Shown here: piece after piece, positions 52,983 through 62,532 of the stretch
Numbering within the stretch: position 1 is the stretch's first letter
Layout: every line of letters begins with the position of its first letter
Origin: Bacteroidia bacterium
GTDB taxonomy: Bacteria; Bacteroidota; Bacteroidia; Flavobacteriales; Flavobacteriaceae
Assembly (NCBI GenBank): GCA_030431695.1
Contig: JAUIIU010000005.1
Location: 1-64,000, forward strand
DNA: 64,000 bases
Reading direction: 5' to 3'
The notes under the pieces: model-generated
The model's database searches: none
Told to the model about the DNA's origin: nothing
Seen by the model: only the letters and a program-made list of their open reading frames with translations
Position numbers and translations under genes: made by a program

Positions 52983-54575
52983 ATGAGTCTAAAACGTGCT
53001 ACAATAGTATTGGCAGTGTTGCTGCATTCCGTGATCTTTGCACAGGATCGTGTACTAGAAGGTACGGTTTCATTTGTAACATCTTCGAATGTCTATGTGA
53101 AATTCGAAAACACCGAAGATATTAAGTTGGGAGAAGTGTTAAGATTTAAGGGTGCTGATTGTTTAAAAGTATCGGACAAATCGTCTACTTCTGTGGTTTG
53201 TACAATTTTGGAAGGATGTGAAATAAAGAACGGAGACACTGTGTCATACATAGTGGCCGCCGGGAATGAAACTACACAACCCACATCCATTACCGAACCG
53301 GAGGATGAAGGATTACCGCCTGAGACCAATGTCCCTTCGGAAGCATCCAAGAGTTCCTCAATATATCAGGAGAATATCCGTGGGCGGGTTTCATTAGCCA
53401 GTTACAATACCTTTTCCGACGTAAGAGATGATAGAAGTATCTTCAGGACAAGGTTCTCCCTTGACGCGAACCACATCGGAGATTCCAAGGTATCCGTACA
53501 GTCCTATCTGGTTTACAGGAATTTCAATACGTCCTCCAGTGATTATGATGGAAGGACAAGTATATTCAATGTTTATAATCTGAATGTGCGCTATGATGCC
53601 ACGCCGGATTTCTCTATTACTGCGGGCAGGAAGATCAACCCAAAAGCAAGCAGTATAGGTGCTGTGGACGGATTACAGCTTGAAAAATACTTTGGGAATT
53701 TTTTCGCAGGGTTAATGGGAGGATTCAGACCTGATTTTGAGAACTTCGGATTCAATGCCGATCTGCTTCAATACGGAGGCTACGTTGGAATTGCTACGGA
53801 TTCAAAGGATTTTTTCAGCGAGACCACCCTTGGAGCCATGGAGCAAACAAATTCAGGATCAACCGATAGAAGATATATTTTCTTCCAGCACATGAGCACC
53901 ATAGCTTCAGATCTTACTCTGTTCAGTAGTGCCGAGCTTGATATCTTCGGAAATACAGGAAATGAAACAAGGCTCACCAACCTGTATCTTTCGGCTCGTT
54001 ACCGTTTCAGCAGGGCCGTGAACGCAATGATCTCCTATGATTCGAGAAAGGCGATCATTTATTACGAAACATTTCAGACAGATATTGAAAGGCTACTGGA
54101 TGAAGATCTCGCAAGACAGGGTCTTAGGTTCAGGTTCAATGTAAGACCGGCGAAACAGCTCTGGATGGGATTCAGTTACAGCAAACGTTTTCAGAATGAC
54201 AGCGAAAACAAGTCGGACAACGTTTACGGTTACGCAACCTTATCTAAAATTCCGGGTATCGGCGGGCGATTCAATGTTTCATACAATATGAACTCTTCCA
54301 ATTACCTGAGCAGTAACATTTATTCGGCGCGTTACAGCAGGGAATTCTTCGAGAACAAACTCAATACGGATGTCTATTACAGAAGAGCCAACTACGAGTA
54401 TGAGAATAATTTCAGTGACCTCTCGTTGAATTTTTACGGGGCCACGCTGTCATACCGGATCTCAAGAACCTGGATGCTCAGTGTTTCCGGGGAGTATTCG
54501 CAAAGTGATCCTGAAAACAGTTTCAGGTTTTACACCAGGTTGACAAAAAGATTTTATAGTAAGAAGAAAAAATAA
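52983..54575 (+). CDS. Outer-membrane beta-barrel-like protein with N-terminal periplasmic domain
   Basis: The 530-residue protein has a signal peptide (SLKRATIVLAVLLHSVIFAQ), a small beta domain of about 80 residues with three cysteines, a proline- and glutamate-rich linker and then about 400 residues of alternating strands. Examples are FNVYNLNVRYDATPDFSITAGRK and LYLSARYRFSRAVNAMISYD, ending in FRFYTRLTKRFYSKKKK. That is the pattern of an outer-membrane barrel. Its place between two multiheme cytochromes and an OB-fold lipoprotein suggests a porin sheath such as MtrB in other phyla, although sequence similarity to MtrB is not evident. Confidence 0.75.
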   Translation: MSLKRATIVLAVLLHSVIFAQDRVLEGTVSFVTSSNVYVKFENTEDIKLGEVLRFKGADCLKVSDKSSTSVVCTILEGCEIKNGDTVSYIVAAGNETTQPTSITEPEDEGLPPETNVPSEASKSSSIYQENIRGRVSLASYNTFSDVRDDRSIFRTRFSLDANHIGDSKVSVQSYLVYRNFNTSSSDYDGRTSIFNVYNLNVRYDATPDFSITAGRKINPKASSIGAVDGLQLEKYFGNFFAGLMGGFRPDFENFGFNADLLQYGGYVGIATDSKDFFSETTLGAMEQTNSGSTDRRYIFFQHMSTIASDLTLFSSAELDIFGNTGNETRLTNLYLSARYRFSRAVNAMISYDSRKAIIYYETFQTDIERLLDEDLARQGLRFRFNVRPAKQLWMGFSYSKRFQNDSENKSDNVYGYATLSKIPGIGGRFNVSYNMNSSNYLSSNIYSARYSREFFENKLNTDVYYRRANYEYENNFSDLSLNFYGATLSYRISRTWMLSVSGEYSQSDPENSFRFYTRLTKRFYSKKKK

Positions 54576-54577
54576 TT

Positions 54578-55384
54578 ATGAAGAAGATTATCGTTTTTAT
54601 AAATATAACAGCTCTCCTGCTGGTATCTTGTAATAATGGTCCAAAGGTGATCACTGCACAAAGCTCGAATGATGGCGGGAGTCCTGCGCCCAGTGGGATC
54701 TTTTCGGATGTAAGTAATGAACCTGATCCCGAATTTCAGCAGAATACCGGATCGTTTACAGATGACCTTCACAAAGTGATGATCAAAGAAATACTTCCGG
54801 CAACCAAGTATTCTTACCTCAAAGTAACTGAGGGTGGTGAAGATTATTGGATCGCGGTCAGGAAACAGGATATTGAAATGGGCGGTACATATTTTTACCG
54901 AAATGGATTGTTGAAGACAAATTTCGAAAGTAAGGAGTACAACCGCACCTTCGAACGTATTTTCCTTGTGTCAAGCCTGGTTCCTGAAAATCATGGAAAC
55001 AATTCCGGATCACTGAAGGCAGATTTTTCAACCCAACCCGAAAACACATCCGTGAAACAAGACATTCCTACACATACCGAGGAAGTTGTACAGCACAAGG
55101 GATCGGTCAAGATCTCCGAAATCGTGGCCAATCCAAAAGCTTATGAAGGCAAGACAGTGCAGCTTACCGGGAAATGTGTTAAGATAAACCCGAACATCAT
55201 GCAACGTAACTGGATCCATTTACAGGATGGAAGTAAGGATGATTTTGATCTGGTAGTGACATCAAACACCTTCGTTCCGGAAGGGCAAGTGATTACTATA
55301 AAAGCTAAAGTAGTCTTGAATAAAGATTTCGGTGCAGGCTATCGATACGACCTGATTCTTGAAGAAGGCGTTGTTTTGGAATAA
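54578..55384 (+). CDS. Lipoprotein with C-terminal OB-fold domain
   Basis: The 268-residue protein has a lipobox LLVSC (Cys18). An N-terminal region (about 60-130) with YSYLKVTEGGEDYWIAVRKQDI forms one beta domain. After a linker, residues about 180-268 are an OB-like domain with YEGKTVQLTGKCVKINPNIMQ, NWIHLQDGSKDDFDLVVTS and GQVITIKAKVVLNKDFGAGY. This domain is common in small secreted proteins encoded beside multiheme cytochromes. It follows the barrel gene by two bases and is probably an accessory of the cytochrome complex. Its ligand is unknown. Confidence 0.75.
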   Translation: MKKIIVFINITALLLVSCNNGPKVITAQSSNDGGSPAPSGIFSDVSNEPDPEFQQNTGSFTDDLHKVMIKEILPATKYSYLKVTEGGEDYWIAVRKQDIEMGGTYFYRNGLLKTNFESKEYNRTFERIFLVSSLVPENHGNNSGSLKADFSTQPENTSVKQDIPTHTEEVVQHKGSVKISEIVANPKAYEGKTVQLTGKCVKINPNIMQRNWIHLQDGSKDDFDLVVTSNTFVPEGQVITIKAKVVLNKDFGAGYRYDLILEEGVVLE

Positions 55385-55390
55385 TTCCTA

Positions 55391-58300
55391 TCAAGAGATC
55401 ATTTTGAATTTCCTCTTCCGAAGATAGGCAATCACACTTATCACGATCACACAACTCACCACGATATAAACCCAATTCGGGATTGGAACCGGATCACCCG
55501 TTGCATAGGAGTGCAATCCGGATAAGTAATAATTAACCCCATAGTAGGTCATGATCACAGATGCCAGTCCGAATATGGTTGCGAGGTTGTATGCATATAC
55601 CCCACGCAGCTTTGGGATTAGCCTCATATGCAGAATGAAGGCATAGACTAGGATAGTTACAAGCGCCCAGGTTTCCTTGGCATCCCAACCCCAGTATCTT
55701 CCCCAGGATTCGTTAGCCCAAACGCCACCGAGGTATGTTCCTACACTCATCATGAATAGCCCTCCTATCAATGTTAACTCACTGATGTAGGACATCTCCG
55801 TTACAATGCGTTTTACGCGCTGCTTATTCCGTTCAGTCAGGAAGATCATCAGGATGAGATTTATCAGTCCGATGATTGCACCCAACATCAGGAAGCCGTA
55901 GCTACCTGCTTCCAGGGATACATGTATGGTCAGCCAGTAAGAGCGCAAAACCGGAACCAGGGGAGTTATTTCAGGATCTAGAAAGCTGAGGGTGGAAACA
56001 AAAAGAATGGTTCCCGCCAGTACCATGGTAGCCGCCAAGCCGCCAAAGGATTTACGTGTAAAGAGGAGTCCTGCCAGCGTTGATGTCCACGCGATGTAGA
56101 TCATGGATTCGTAACCATTACTCCAGGGGGCACGGCCGGAAATATACCATCGCATACCTAGTCCGACGGTATGTAAGGTAAAACCAAGAAGTATAATAAA
56201 GAATAGTATCCAATATACACGTTTGAGGTTGAGATTCGGTTTGAATACCGACAAGAACAGGAAGAATAGCAACACCACCCCCAGCAGCATATAAATTCCT
56301 GCCAGGCGGTTGAAGATGTTCATATTATTTAGCCGAATCTCGGTATTGATCTTCGCTTCTGAAGGGATAACCGTAGCGCCTCGTTGTTGCTGAAAGTTTT
56401 TAAGCTCATCGAGCAGGTGTCCCGCATGCTGAAAGTTTCCCGTATTTGTAGCCTGTTTGAGCGCCGTACCGTAGGCGTTGAAAAACCTGTCGGCCACCGT
56501 ATTGTGATTATGTCCATCGTCCGCTGAGTGGTTATGACTCCCAAAGGCCTGCCAGGTATTGTTCGGATCGTTGGGAATAGGTACGATCTTCAGTAGACTA
56601 CCCGAAAATAGCATACTTACGATATTCAAGCGCTCGTCAATCTTTATGAGTTCTTTGGCATAGACCCCACGGTCCACAGGATCCAGACCATACACACGCC
56701 TTACCTCATCCTTTAGCTTGTATTCACCGGTCTCGTGAAAGAAATCCTTGTACGACGCATACGAATCCTGTACGCCGATCAAAGCAAGAACATCCTTATG
56801 CTTCCCGAGTTTAATGATCTTAACGTCATACCAATCCTGCTTATTCACGAACATTCCAAGTACCACCTGGTCTGCGGAAAGTCCTTCCCAGCTTTCTTTC
56901 CTGGCTATCTTTCGCATTACTTCCCTTGAAAGGGTGTGCATGGGTTTCATTCGGCCTTTGAAATCCTGGACAACTAGTTTGCTGAATATCTCGGCATGCT
57001 CTTCAGAAACCGCTTTTTGCTTGTAATTCTGTCCATAACCAATAGCACCACAAAGCATAAAGAACAACAGTACGAAAGTTCCACTCCTGGATCTTAATTT
57101 CTTTATTTTCTGAATAAGTGAATTGAATCGTGTGTTTTTGCTGAAAAAGGTCAGGATCATGCCCAGGGTCAGCAGCGCATATCCAATATAGGAAATCAAC
57201 GTACCCCAGAAATCGTGATTCACACTTAAATAGGTTCCCTTTTCATCACGGTCGAAGGAAGACTGGAAGAATCGATATCCCCTGTAATTCAGGATATTGT
57301 TCATAAAGATTCTGTAGTCCTTATTCACATTCTCGGATGGATCGAGCAGAGTCACCTCGCTGGCATATGAAGAAGCACTGTTCGTTCCCGGGTATCGTTC
57401 CATGATGAAATCGTTCAATCGTATGCTAAAAGGCACTTGCTTCGGCTTGGAGCCATACGATATCTGCAGGTCAAGCTCATCAAATCGTAGAAAAGCCGGG
57501 GTTCCCGGACGACCTTTATTCCCGTAAACATAAGTAGACTTGGTCTTATCACCCACCGTAACTTCCAATTGCAGGGCTGAAATACTTTCATTCCTGACCT
57601 TTGGGTCATCACTTGAGATCGCTATTGATGCATTCGGGTTGAATTCAGAAAAAACAAAATTATTTCTGCCATCAGAATAGAGCGACCGCAGAAGCAGTGG
57701 TTTAAAATCATTATTAAACTGAAGTGTATCCCTGGTCTGGGTCGCCATAACCGTCTGAGTGAGGGAACGATGGTAGTTCAGGCTTAGTTCCTCACCAAGG
57801 TACCTGAGGTTAACTGCCCCAGCTATAGGTTCTTCCTTGAAATTGAAGATCAGTGCTCCAATCCTCCTCGAGCTTCCCTTCTCAATTAAATACTCTTCTC
57901 TTCCCGCCGCTCCACCTATCACTACTTTTACAATAGCGTTGCCATTTATCGGTTGAGGTATTATTTGCTGTTTGGGATTCGGAATGAAATCCTTCAAACG
58001 GATCTCGAGCAAGGACTCGTCTATTAGATACGATTCATCAAACCGGTTCGTACCGATGCTAGCAAAACGTACCGGTTCATCAAAAGAATATTCTGTTCCG
58101 TCTTTTTGTACATCAAAAATAAGATAGGGTTCGAACGAAAGGAATTCGGAGGTTTGATCTTGTTCACGTATATGCATCACTCCCTCAAATCCATAATACC
58201 TTGTTATTGCTGCACCCAAAAGGATCACGACAATGGCCGCATGAAACATCAACAGCGCCCATTTACGCATTTGGACCATACGATATTTGATGATATTGTA

Positions 58301-58513
58301 TATTACTGTAATTGAGAACATAAGTAATAATAGCTCAAACCACCACGTCTTGTATATGAGCTTTTGTGCCGCACTGGTCCCAAAGTCATTCTCAATGAAG
58401 GTGGCAATTCCAATTGAAGCCGCAAACAAAATGAAATATAGGCCCGCCGCCCGGGTATTGACAAGATATGTCAAAGTCTTCTGTATCTTGGGAAGAAAGT
58501 CTTTCATCGTCAT
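55391..58513 (-). CDS. ccsBA: CcsB-CcsA fusion, cytochrome c maturation (system II)
   Basis: The 1040-residue membrane protein joins a ResB/CcsB-like N-terminal half (four helices with a large periplasmic domain, about 1-470) to a CcsA half (about 715-1040). The heme-handling WWD segment WGRYWGWDAKETWAL starts at residue 937. Flanking histidines are seen in YWLTIHVSLEAGSYG, GFTLHTVGLG and GLHSYATG (about His1001). It exports heme and attaches it to CxxCH motifs of c-type cytochromes. The gene is convergent with the cytochrome cluster, six bases from the OB-lipoprotein stop, which fits a dedicated or main maturation role. Confidence 0.95.
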   Translation of the reverse strand: MTMKDFLPKIQKTLTYLVNTRAAGLYFILFAASIGIATFIENDFGTSAAQKLIYKTWWFELLLLMFSITVIYNIIKYRMVQMRKWALLMFHAAIVVILLGAAITRYYGFEGVMHIREQDQTSEFLSFEPYLIFDVQKDGTEYSFDEPVRFASIGTNRFDESYLIDESLLEIRLKDFIPNPKQQIIPQPINGNAIVKVVIGGAAGREEYLIEKGSSRRIGALIFNFKEEPIAGAVNLRYLGEELSLNYHRSLTQTVMATQTRDTLQFNNDFKPLLLRSLYSDGRNNFVFSEFNPNASIAISSDDPKVRNESISALQLEVTVGDKTKSTYVYGNKGRPGTPAFLRFDELDLQISYGSKPKQVPFSIRLNDFIMERYPGTNSASSYASEVTLLDPSENVNKDYRIFMNNILNYRGYRFFQSSFDRDEKGTYLSVNHDFWGTLISYIGYALLTLGMILTFFSKNTRFNSLIQKIKKLRSRSGTFVLLFFMLCGAIGYGQNYKQKAVSEEHAEIFSKLVVQDFKGRMKPMHTLSREVMRKIARKESWEGLSADQVVLGMFVNKQDWYDVKIIKLGKHKDVLALIGVQDSYASYKDFFHETGEYKLKDEVRRVYGLDPVDRGVYAKELIKIDERLNIVSMLFSGSLLKIVPIPNDPNNTWQAFGSHNHSADDGHNHNTVADRFFNAYGTALKQATNTGNFQHAGHLLDELKNFQQQRGATVIPSEAKINTEIRLNNMNIFNRLAGIYMLLGVVLLFFLFLSVFKPNLNLKRVYWILFFIILLGFTLHTVGLGMRWYISGRAPWSNGYESMIYIAWTSTLAGLLFTRKSFGGLAATMVLAGTILFVSTLSFLDPEITPLVPVLRSYWLTIHVSLEAGSYGFLMLGAIIGLINLILMIFLTERNKQRVKRIVTEMSYISELTLIGGLFMMSVGTYLGGVWANESWGRYWGWDAKETWALVTILVYAFILHMRLIPKLRGVYAYNLATIFGLASVIMTYYGVNYYLSGLHSYATGDPVPIPNWVYIVVSCVIVISVIAYLRKRKFKMIS

Positions 58514-58725
58514 AGCGAATTAATCAAAAATAACTGAAATAATCTTGGCATCCCAAAATGATAAGTGTGTTTCGGATGATGAAGTAATATTATACATATG
58601 AAACATGTAACGAGCAATAAACCCTACCTGGCTCCATGAAATCATAGAATTTTACAGGCTACTCGAAATCCGAGATGCATTTTCCAGACTACCGTACTAC
58701 CTTCAACTTATTAAAACCGAACAAC

Positions 58726-59145
58726 ATGAAAAAATTAGTTCTTCTCGTATTTATCGCTGGTTTATCACTTAACGCCACAGCACAAAACAATAAATTACTT
58801 ATAAAAGGTCTGATGGCTGCAAATCAGACGGCCAATTTAAACCTGGAAAGCGTTTCTCATAAAGCACAACTGATCAATCAAAATGGGAATACATCGCCAA
58901 ACAATACCCGGTACACTTACTACGTGAAACGACGTATGGACAACCGATCAGATAAAATAGCAGCCGGAGCTAAAAACGGCAGGAATTTCAACAATATGGA
59001 AGTCTGGACAAAGGACGCCGGTGGCCGGGTGGTGAAATACAGATTGAATAACGCCCTGATCTATTTATATTCGGAACATTACGAGAACGGGAAACCACCT
59101 GTCGAGACATTCCTAATCACCTACCAGAACAGGACAAAGATCTAA
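58726..59145 (+). CDS. Small secreted protein of unknown function
   Basis: From the ATG at 58726 the protein has 139 aa and a clear signal peptide (MKKLVLLVFIAGLSLNATAQ). The mature part is basic, with RYTYYVKRRMDNRSDKIA and KYRLNNALIYLYSEHYENG, and contains no cysteines or metal motifs. It should be exported to the periplasm. I do not recognise a family. It is convergent with the DUF4397 gene, three bases from its end, and has no operon partners. Confidence 0.65.
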   Translation: MKKLVLLVFIAGLSLNATAQNNKLLIKGLMAANQTANLNLESVSHKAQLINQNGNTSPNNTRYTYYVKRRMDNRSDKIAAGAKNGRNFNNMEVWTKDAGGRVVKYRLNNALIYLYSEHYENGKPPVETFLITYQNRTKI

Positions 59146-59148
59146 CGA

Positions 59149-60150
59149 TCACTGTTTCACAAATCGCCTGGAAGCTACTACTTGTCCGCCGTTAATCAGG
59201 CTTAGCACATAAGTGCCGGAAGCGAGTTGTCCGATCATTACTTCGGAAGCCCCCACTTCATAAAGATCATCGGAAAGACGCCTTCCAAGCATATTTGTGA
59301 TCTGAACCCGGTAATCACTCAACTGAACCCCACCCAGCCGGATCACCTCCGATGCCGGATTGGGATAGATACTGAAGCCTTCCAATTCCTCATTATCAAC
59401 CGACAAAGGCGCCGGTGGCAACGGGATCATGGCTCCCCCAAGTGGTGAAACAGCATACAAACCAAATGCAGGCCCGTTCGAATTTTGCGATGGATCAAAG
59501 AATCCCGAAGCTATTATAGTGACAGCCACACCTTGTGCTCCAAGTGATTCCAGCGCGGCGATATAGGCGGCGATTCCCTGGGTTCCATCCGCACTCCTCA
59601 GTTGAATGGTATAGTTATCTACCGGGTATTCGAAGTAACCTTCGTATTCGGTATAGGAGAGATCGTCGATCACCTGCCCGAGGCCTACCTCTGTTTCGTA
59701 TACATCAACGGTCGGCGCATCGGTGGAACCGTGGTGCACCAGCACATCCACCATGGTCGGACTACTGGCCGCTTCCCTGCCCATATCGAAGATGTGAAGA
59801 TCGAAAGGAGGCGCAGGATTATAACCTGTTGCACTTTCAATCCCGTCTGCAATTATAACATAAGTCTCACCATCTTCCAGGGTAAAGGTTTCGGTATAGA
59901 ACGCGTCAAGTGCACTGGCACTGTTTTCTTCGGCTATACCTACAATAAGAGGGACATCTGCGGGAAGATCGGTAAACGGGGATGCGGTTCGGAAACTGAC
60001 ATCATCCAGCGTAAGGCTGCCGTTGATATAGACATCCACCATATCGGCAATGGCGTCTGCACTGTTATGCACTACCTGAACACGGGCAGTCTGCGCGCTT
60101 GCTTGTAGAATGAGACATCCTAATATTACAGAGAAGTAAAGTTTTTTCAT
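59149..60150 (-). CDS. DUF4397-domain secreted protein with T9SS sorting tail
   Basis: The ATG at 60150 gives 333 residues and the signal peptide MKKLYFSVILGCLILQASAQ; 25 codons before it in the frame are not used. RVQVVHNSADAIADMVDVYI and PTMVDVLVHHGSTDAPTVDVY are two halves of a DUF4397 beta domain (about 20-230). The last 75 residues (FSIYPNPASEVIRL to TYVLSLINGGQVVASRRFVK) form a type A C-terminal domain that directs export by the type IX secretion system and surface attachment. Function is unknown; an extracellular binding role is likely. Confidence 0.87.
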   Translation of the reverse strand: MKKLYFSVILGCLILQASAQTARVQVVHNSADAIADMVDVYINGSLTLDDVSFRTASPFTDLPADVPLIVGIAEENSASALDAFYTETFTLEDGETYVIIADGIESATGYNPAPPFDLHIFDMGREAASSPTMVDVLVHHGSTDAPTVDVYETEVGLGQVIDDLSYTEYEGYFEYPVDNYTIQLRSADGTQGIAAYIAALESLGAQGVAVTIIASGFFDPSQNSNGPAFGLYAVSPLGGAMIPLPPAPLSVDNEELEGFSIYPNPASEVIRLGGVQLSDYRVQITNMLGRRLSDDLYEVGASEVMIGQLASGTYVLSLINGGQVVASRRFVKQ

Positions 60151-60215
60151 AGCTTTTTGTTTTTCTGAAGTAACTGATTTCAGTAAAGTTATGGAATTCA
60201 GCATAAAACAAAAAA

Positions 60216-60234
60216 ACCCGGGCATTGCCCGGGT
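60216..60234 (-). terminator. Terminator after carbonic anhydrase
   Basis: ACCCGGGC (60216-60223) and GCCCGGGT (60227-60234) form a perfect eight-base G+C-rich stem. On the minus strand it is followed by TTTTTTTG. It ends the SulP-carbonic anhydrase transcript. Confidence 0.85.
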
Positions 60235-60254
60235 ACAACTTAACTTAATTGGGA

Positions 60255-60884
60255 CTATTCGTAAAATGAAACCGATCCGTCGCTGATGTCATACATCCCA
60301 CCGACTATCTTGATCTCACCGTCGTTCTCCATATCGTGAAGGATCACACTTTGGTTCCGGATATTCTCGATGGCCATCTTTACATTTTCCTTCGATACCT
60401 CATCGACGAATTCAAGATTTGAGGAATTCCGAAGAGAGGCGTCCTCAGGTTCTTTCACGGCAAAGACCGCAGGTTCGATCTTGTTGATCAATGCAGTAAG
60501 GTTACCCAGACGTGCGTGATCACAGGCACCCTTAACGGCTCCACAACTGGTATGACCTAGAACCAAAAGTAGTTTGGTTCCTGCGAGTTTACAGGCAAAC
60601 TCCATGCTTCCCAAAATGTCCTGGTTAACAAAGTTACCCGCAATCCTAATGCTGAATATATCCCCTAACCCCTGGTCGAAGATCAGTTCTGCCGATACCC
60701 TGGAGTCTATACAACTGAGGATGGTGGCAAAAGGGAATTGCCCGTCGGCAGTTTCGTTCACCTGTTGCAGGAGGTTCCGATTGGCCTTTAGGTTCTGCTG
60801 AAACCGCAGGTTACCTTCTTTTAAAAATTCTAACGCCTTATCAGGAGTCATCGTCGCTTGTGTTTCTTTTGTATGTGCTTTCAT
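60255..60884 (-). CDS. can: Beta-class carbonic anhydrase
   Basis: The 209-residue cytosolic zinc enzyme interconverts carbon dioxide and bicarbonate. Zinc ligands are Cys58 and Asp60 in CIDSRVSAE and His111 and Cys114 in GHTSCGAVKGA. The flanking IRIAGNFVNQDILGSMEFA is conserved. It lies eight bases after the SulP transporter gene in one transcript ended by a strong terminator. The pair should import bicarbonate and convert it to carbon dioxide, or keep a bicarbonate pool for carboxylases. Confidence 0.95.
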   Translation of the reverse strand: MKAHTKETQATMTPDKALEFLKEGNLRFQQNLKANRNLLQQVNETADGQFPFATILSCIDSRVSAELIFDQGLGDIFSIRIAGNFVNQDILGSMEFACKLAGTKLLLVLGHTSCGAVKGACDHARLGNLTALINKIEPAVFAVKEPEDASLRNSSNLEFVDEVSKENVKMAIENIRNQSVILHDMENDGEIKIVGGMYDISDGSVSFYE

Positions 60885-60892
60885 AATTTCTG

Positions 60893-62470
60893 TTATGCGG
60901 TTTTTGGTCTTAGTTTAAAAAAGTCTATATAGCTGGGTGGATTCTCCACTTCGCCTCGTTCAGATATGATCCTGATAGTAATATTTCGGTTTCTGGCCTT
61001 TTCGGAAAAGTCCTCGAGTATCTCAACAATATCATTATCAAGGTATCGCGTTTTCCGAACATCGAGTTCAAGATAGGTATCCTCTGCCAGATTATCAAGT
61101 TCCTTTAAAATGGCTCCCTTGTTGAAAAAAGTAACTTCTTCGGCTAATGTCATCCTCACCTTTGGCACCCCATTACTGCGATCCTCCATATGAAGAAAAT
61201 GCGAGTTTTGGTAACTCTTCAGAAGAATGACGATCACACCTACTCCCAGTCCAAGTCCGATGCCAACCAGAAGATCGGTAAAGATGATACCACCTACTGT
61301 GACGGTGAACGGAACGAATTGCTTCCAACCCATATGGTACATTTTCCTGAATAGTGACGGCTTTGCGAGCTTATAACCTACTACTAGCAGGATTGCTGCC
61401 AGAACCGACAAGGGTATCCTGTTCAGCAGGGTAGGGATCAGAATGACCGAACTCAGCAGGAAAAAACCATGAATAATAGCCGAAGCCTTGGTTTTTCCAC
61501 CGGACTGTACATTGGCCGAACTTCTCACGATCACCTGGGTTATAGGTAATCCCCCGATCAGTCCTGAAATGATATTCCCCGTTCCCTGGGCCAGCAGCTC
61601 ACGATTTGTTGGGGTAACTCGCTTTTCAGGATCCAGTTTATCGGTCGCTTCCACACAGAGCAAAGTTTCCAGGCTGGCTACCAACGCAATGGTAAAAGCC
61701 GTTAACCAAATCTGCGGATTGGTGATCTGGGCGAAATTCGGGAAGGTAAACTGCGCCAGGAAGGAACTCGCGTCTTCCGGGGCAGGTACGTTCACCATGT
61801 TTTCCGAAGCGATCGCCATACTGCTTCCACCTGTTAAGCTGAAGAAAACGATTCCGAAGATAACGGCTACCAGGGGTCCCTGGATCAATTTAAAGATCCT
61901 GGAACGCTTCGCCAGGACCTTTTCCCACAGGATAAGGATTCCAAGACCTACAACGGCCACGATTGTGGATCCCAGGCTGATATGGTTAACCGTATTGATT
62001 ATTTCTGAAAAAGTAGTCTCTCCGTCTACCTGGAAAAAGGCAAAATCACCTTCGGGATCTGCATCATATCCGAAGAAATGCGGAATTTGCTTAAGGATGA
62101 TGATGATCCCGATACCGGTTAGCATCCCTTTGATCACCGAGGATGGGAAATAATACCCGATAACACCTGCTTTCAGGATGCCGAAAACGATCTGTATGAT
62201 CCCTCCCAGCACAACGGCCAACAGGAAATTCTCAAAACCACCTAAAGTGGCAATAGCGGTGAGGACAATGGCTGCCAAACCTGCAGCCGGGCCACTGACA
62301 CCTATGGAAGAACCACTGATGAATCCAACAACGATCCCTCCAACAATACCAGCTATGAGCCCACTGAAAAGAGGCGCTCCACTGGCAAGGGCAATACCTA
62401 AACACAAAGGCAACGCCACAAAGAATACGACAATACTCGCGGGTAAGTCGCTTTTTAAATATTTGAACAT
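60893..62470 (-). CDS. SulP-family anion transporter with STAS domain, probable bicarbonate uptake
   Basis: The 525-residue protein has about 10-14 helices. Its start (LKSDLPASIVVFFVALPLCLGIALASGAP) and GPAAGLAAIVLTAIATLGG are typical of SulP, as is the mid-protein FTIALVASLETLLCVEATDKLDPEKR. A C-terminal STAS domain (about 440-520) follows with LELDVRKTRYLDNDIVEILE. SulP carriers move sulfate, bicarbonate or other anions. Linkage to a carbonic anhydrase gene eight bases downstream points to bicarbonate, as in cyanobacterial BicA. A hairpin (62486-62503) precedes the gene. Confidence 0.92.
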   Translation of the reverse strand: MFKYLKSDLPASIVVFFVALPLCLGIALASGAPLFSGLIAGIVGGIVVGFISGSSIGVSGPAAGLAAIVLTAIATLGGFENFLLAVVLGGIIQIVFGILKAGVIGYYFPSSVIKGMLTGIGIIIILKQIPHFFGYDADPEGDFAFFQVDGETTFSEIINTVNHISLGSTIVAVVGLGILILWEKVLAKRSRIFKLIQGPLVAVIFGIVFFSLTGGSSMAIASENMVNVPAPEDASSFLAQFTFPNFAQITNPQIWLTAFTIALVASLETLLCVEATDKLDPEKRVTPTNRELLAQGTGNIISGLIGGLPITQVIVRSSANVQSGGKTKASAIIHGFFLLSSVILIPTLLNRIPLSVLAAILLVVGYKLAKPSLFRKMYHMGWKQFVPFTVTVGGIIFTDLLVGIGLGLGVGVIVILLKSYQNSHFLHMEDRSNGVPKVRMTLAEEVTFFNKGAILKELDNLAEDTYLELDVRKTRYLDNDIVEILEDFSEKARNRNITIRIISERGEVENPPSYIDFFKLRPKTA

Positions 62471-62485
62471 AGTAAATAGGTTTTC

Positions 62486-62503
62486 TCCCGGTTGCGGCCG
62501 GGA
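62486..62503. other. Hairpin between two genes
   Basis: TCCCGG (62486-62491) and CCGGGA (62498-62503) form a six-base G+C stem between the 103-residue gene and the SulP gene. No T-run follows on the minus strand, so attenuation or processing is as likely as termination. Confidence 0.35.
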
Positions 62504-62532
62504 AAGATTAATTTCAGTTTATACGGAATTAA

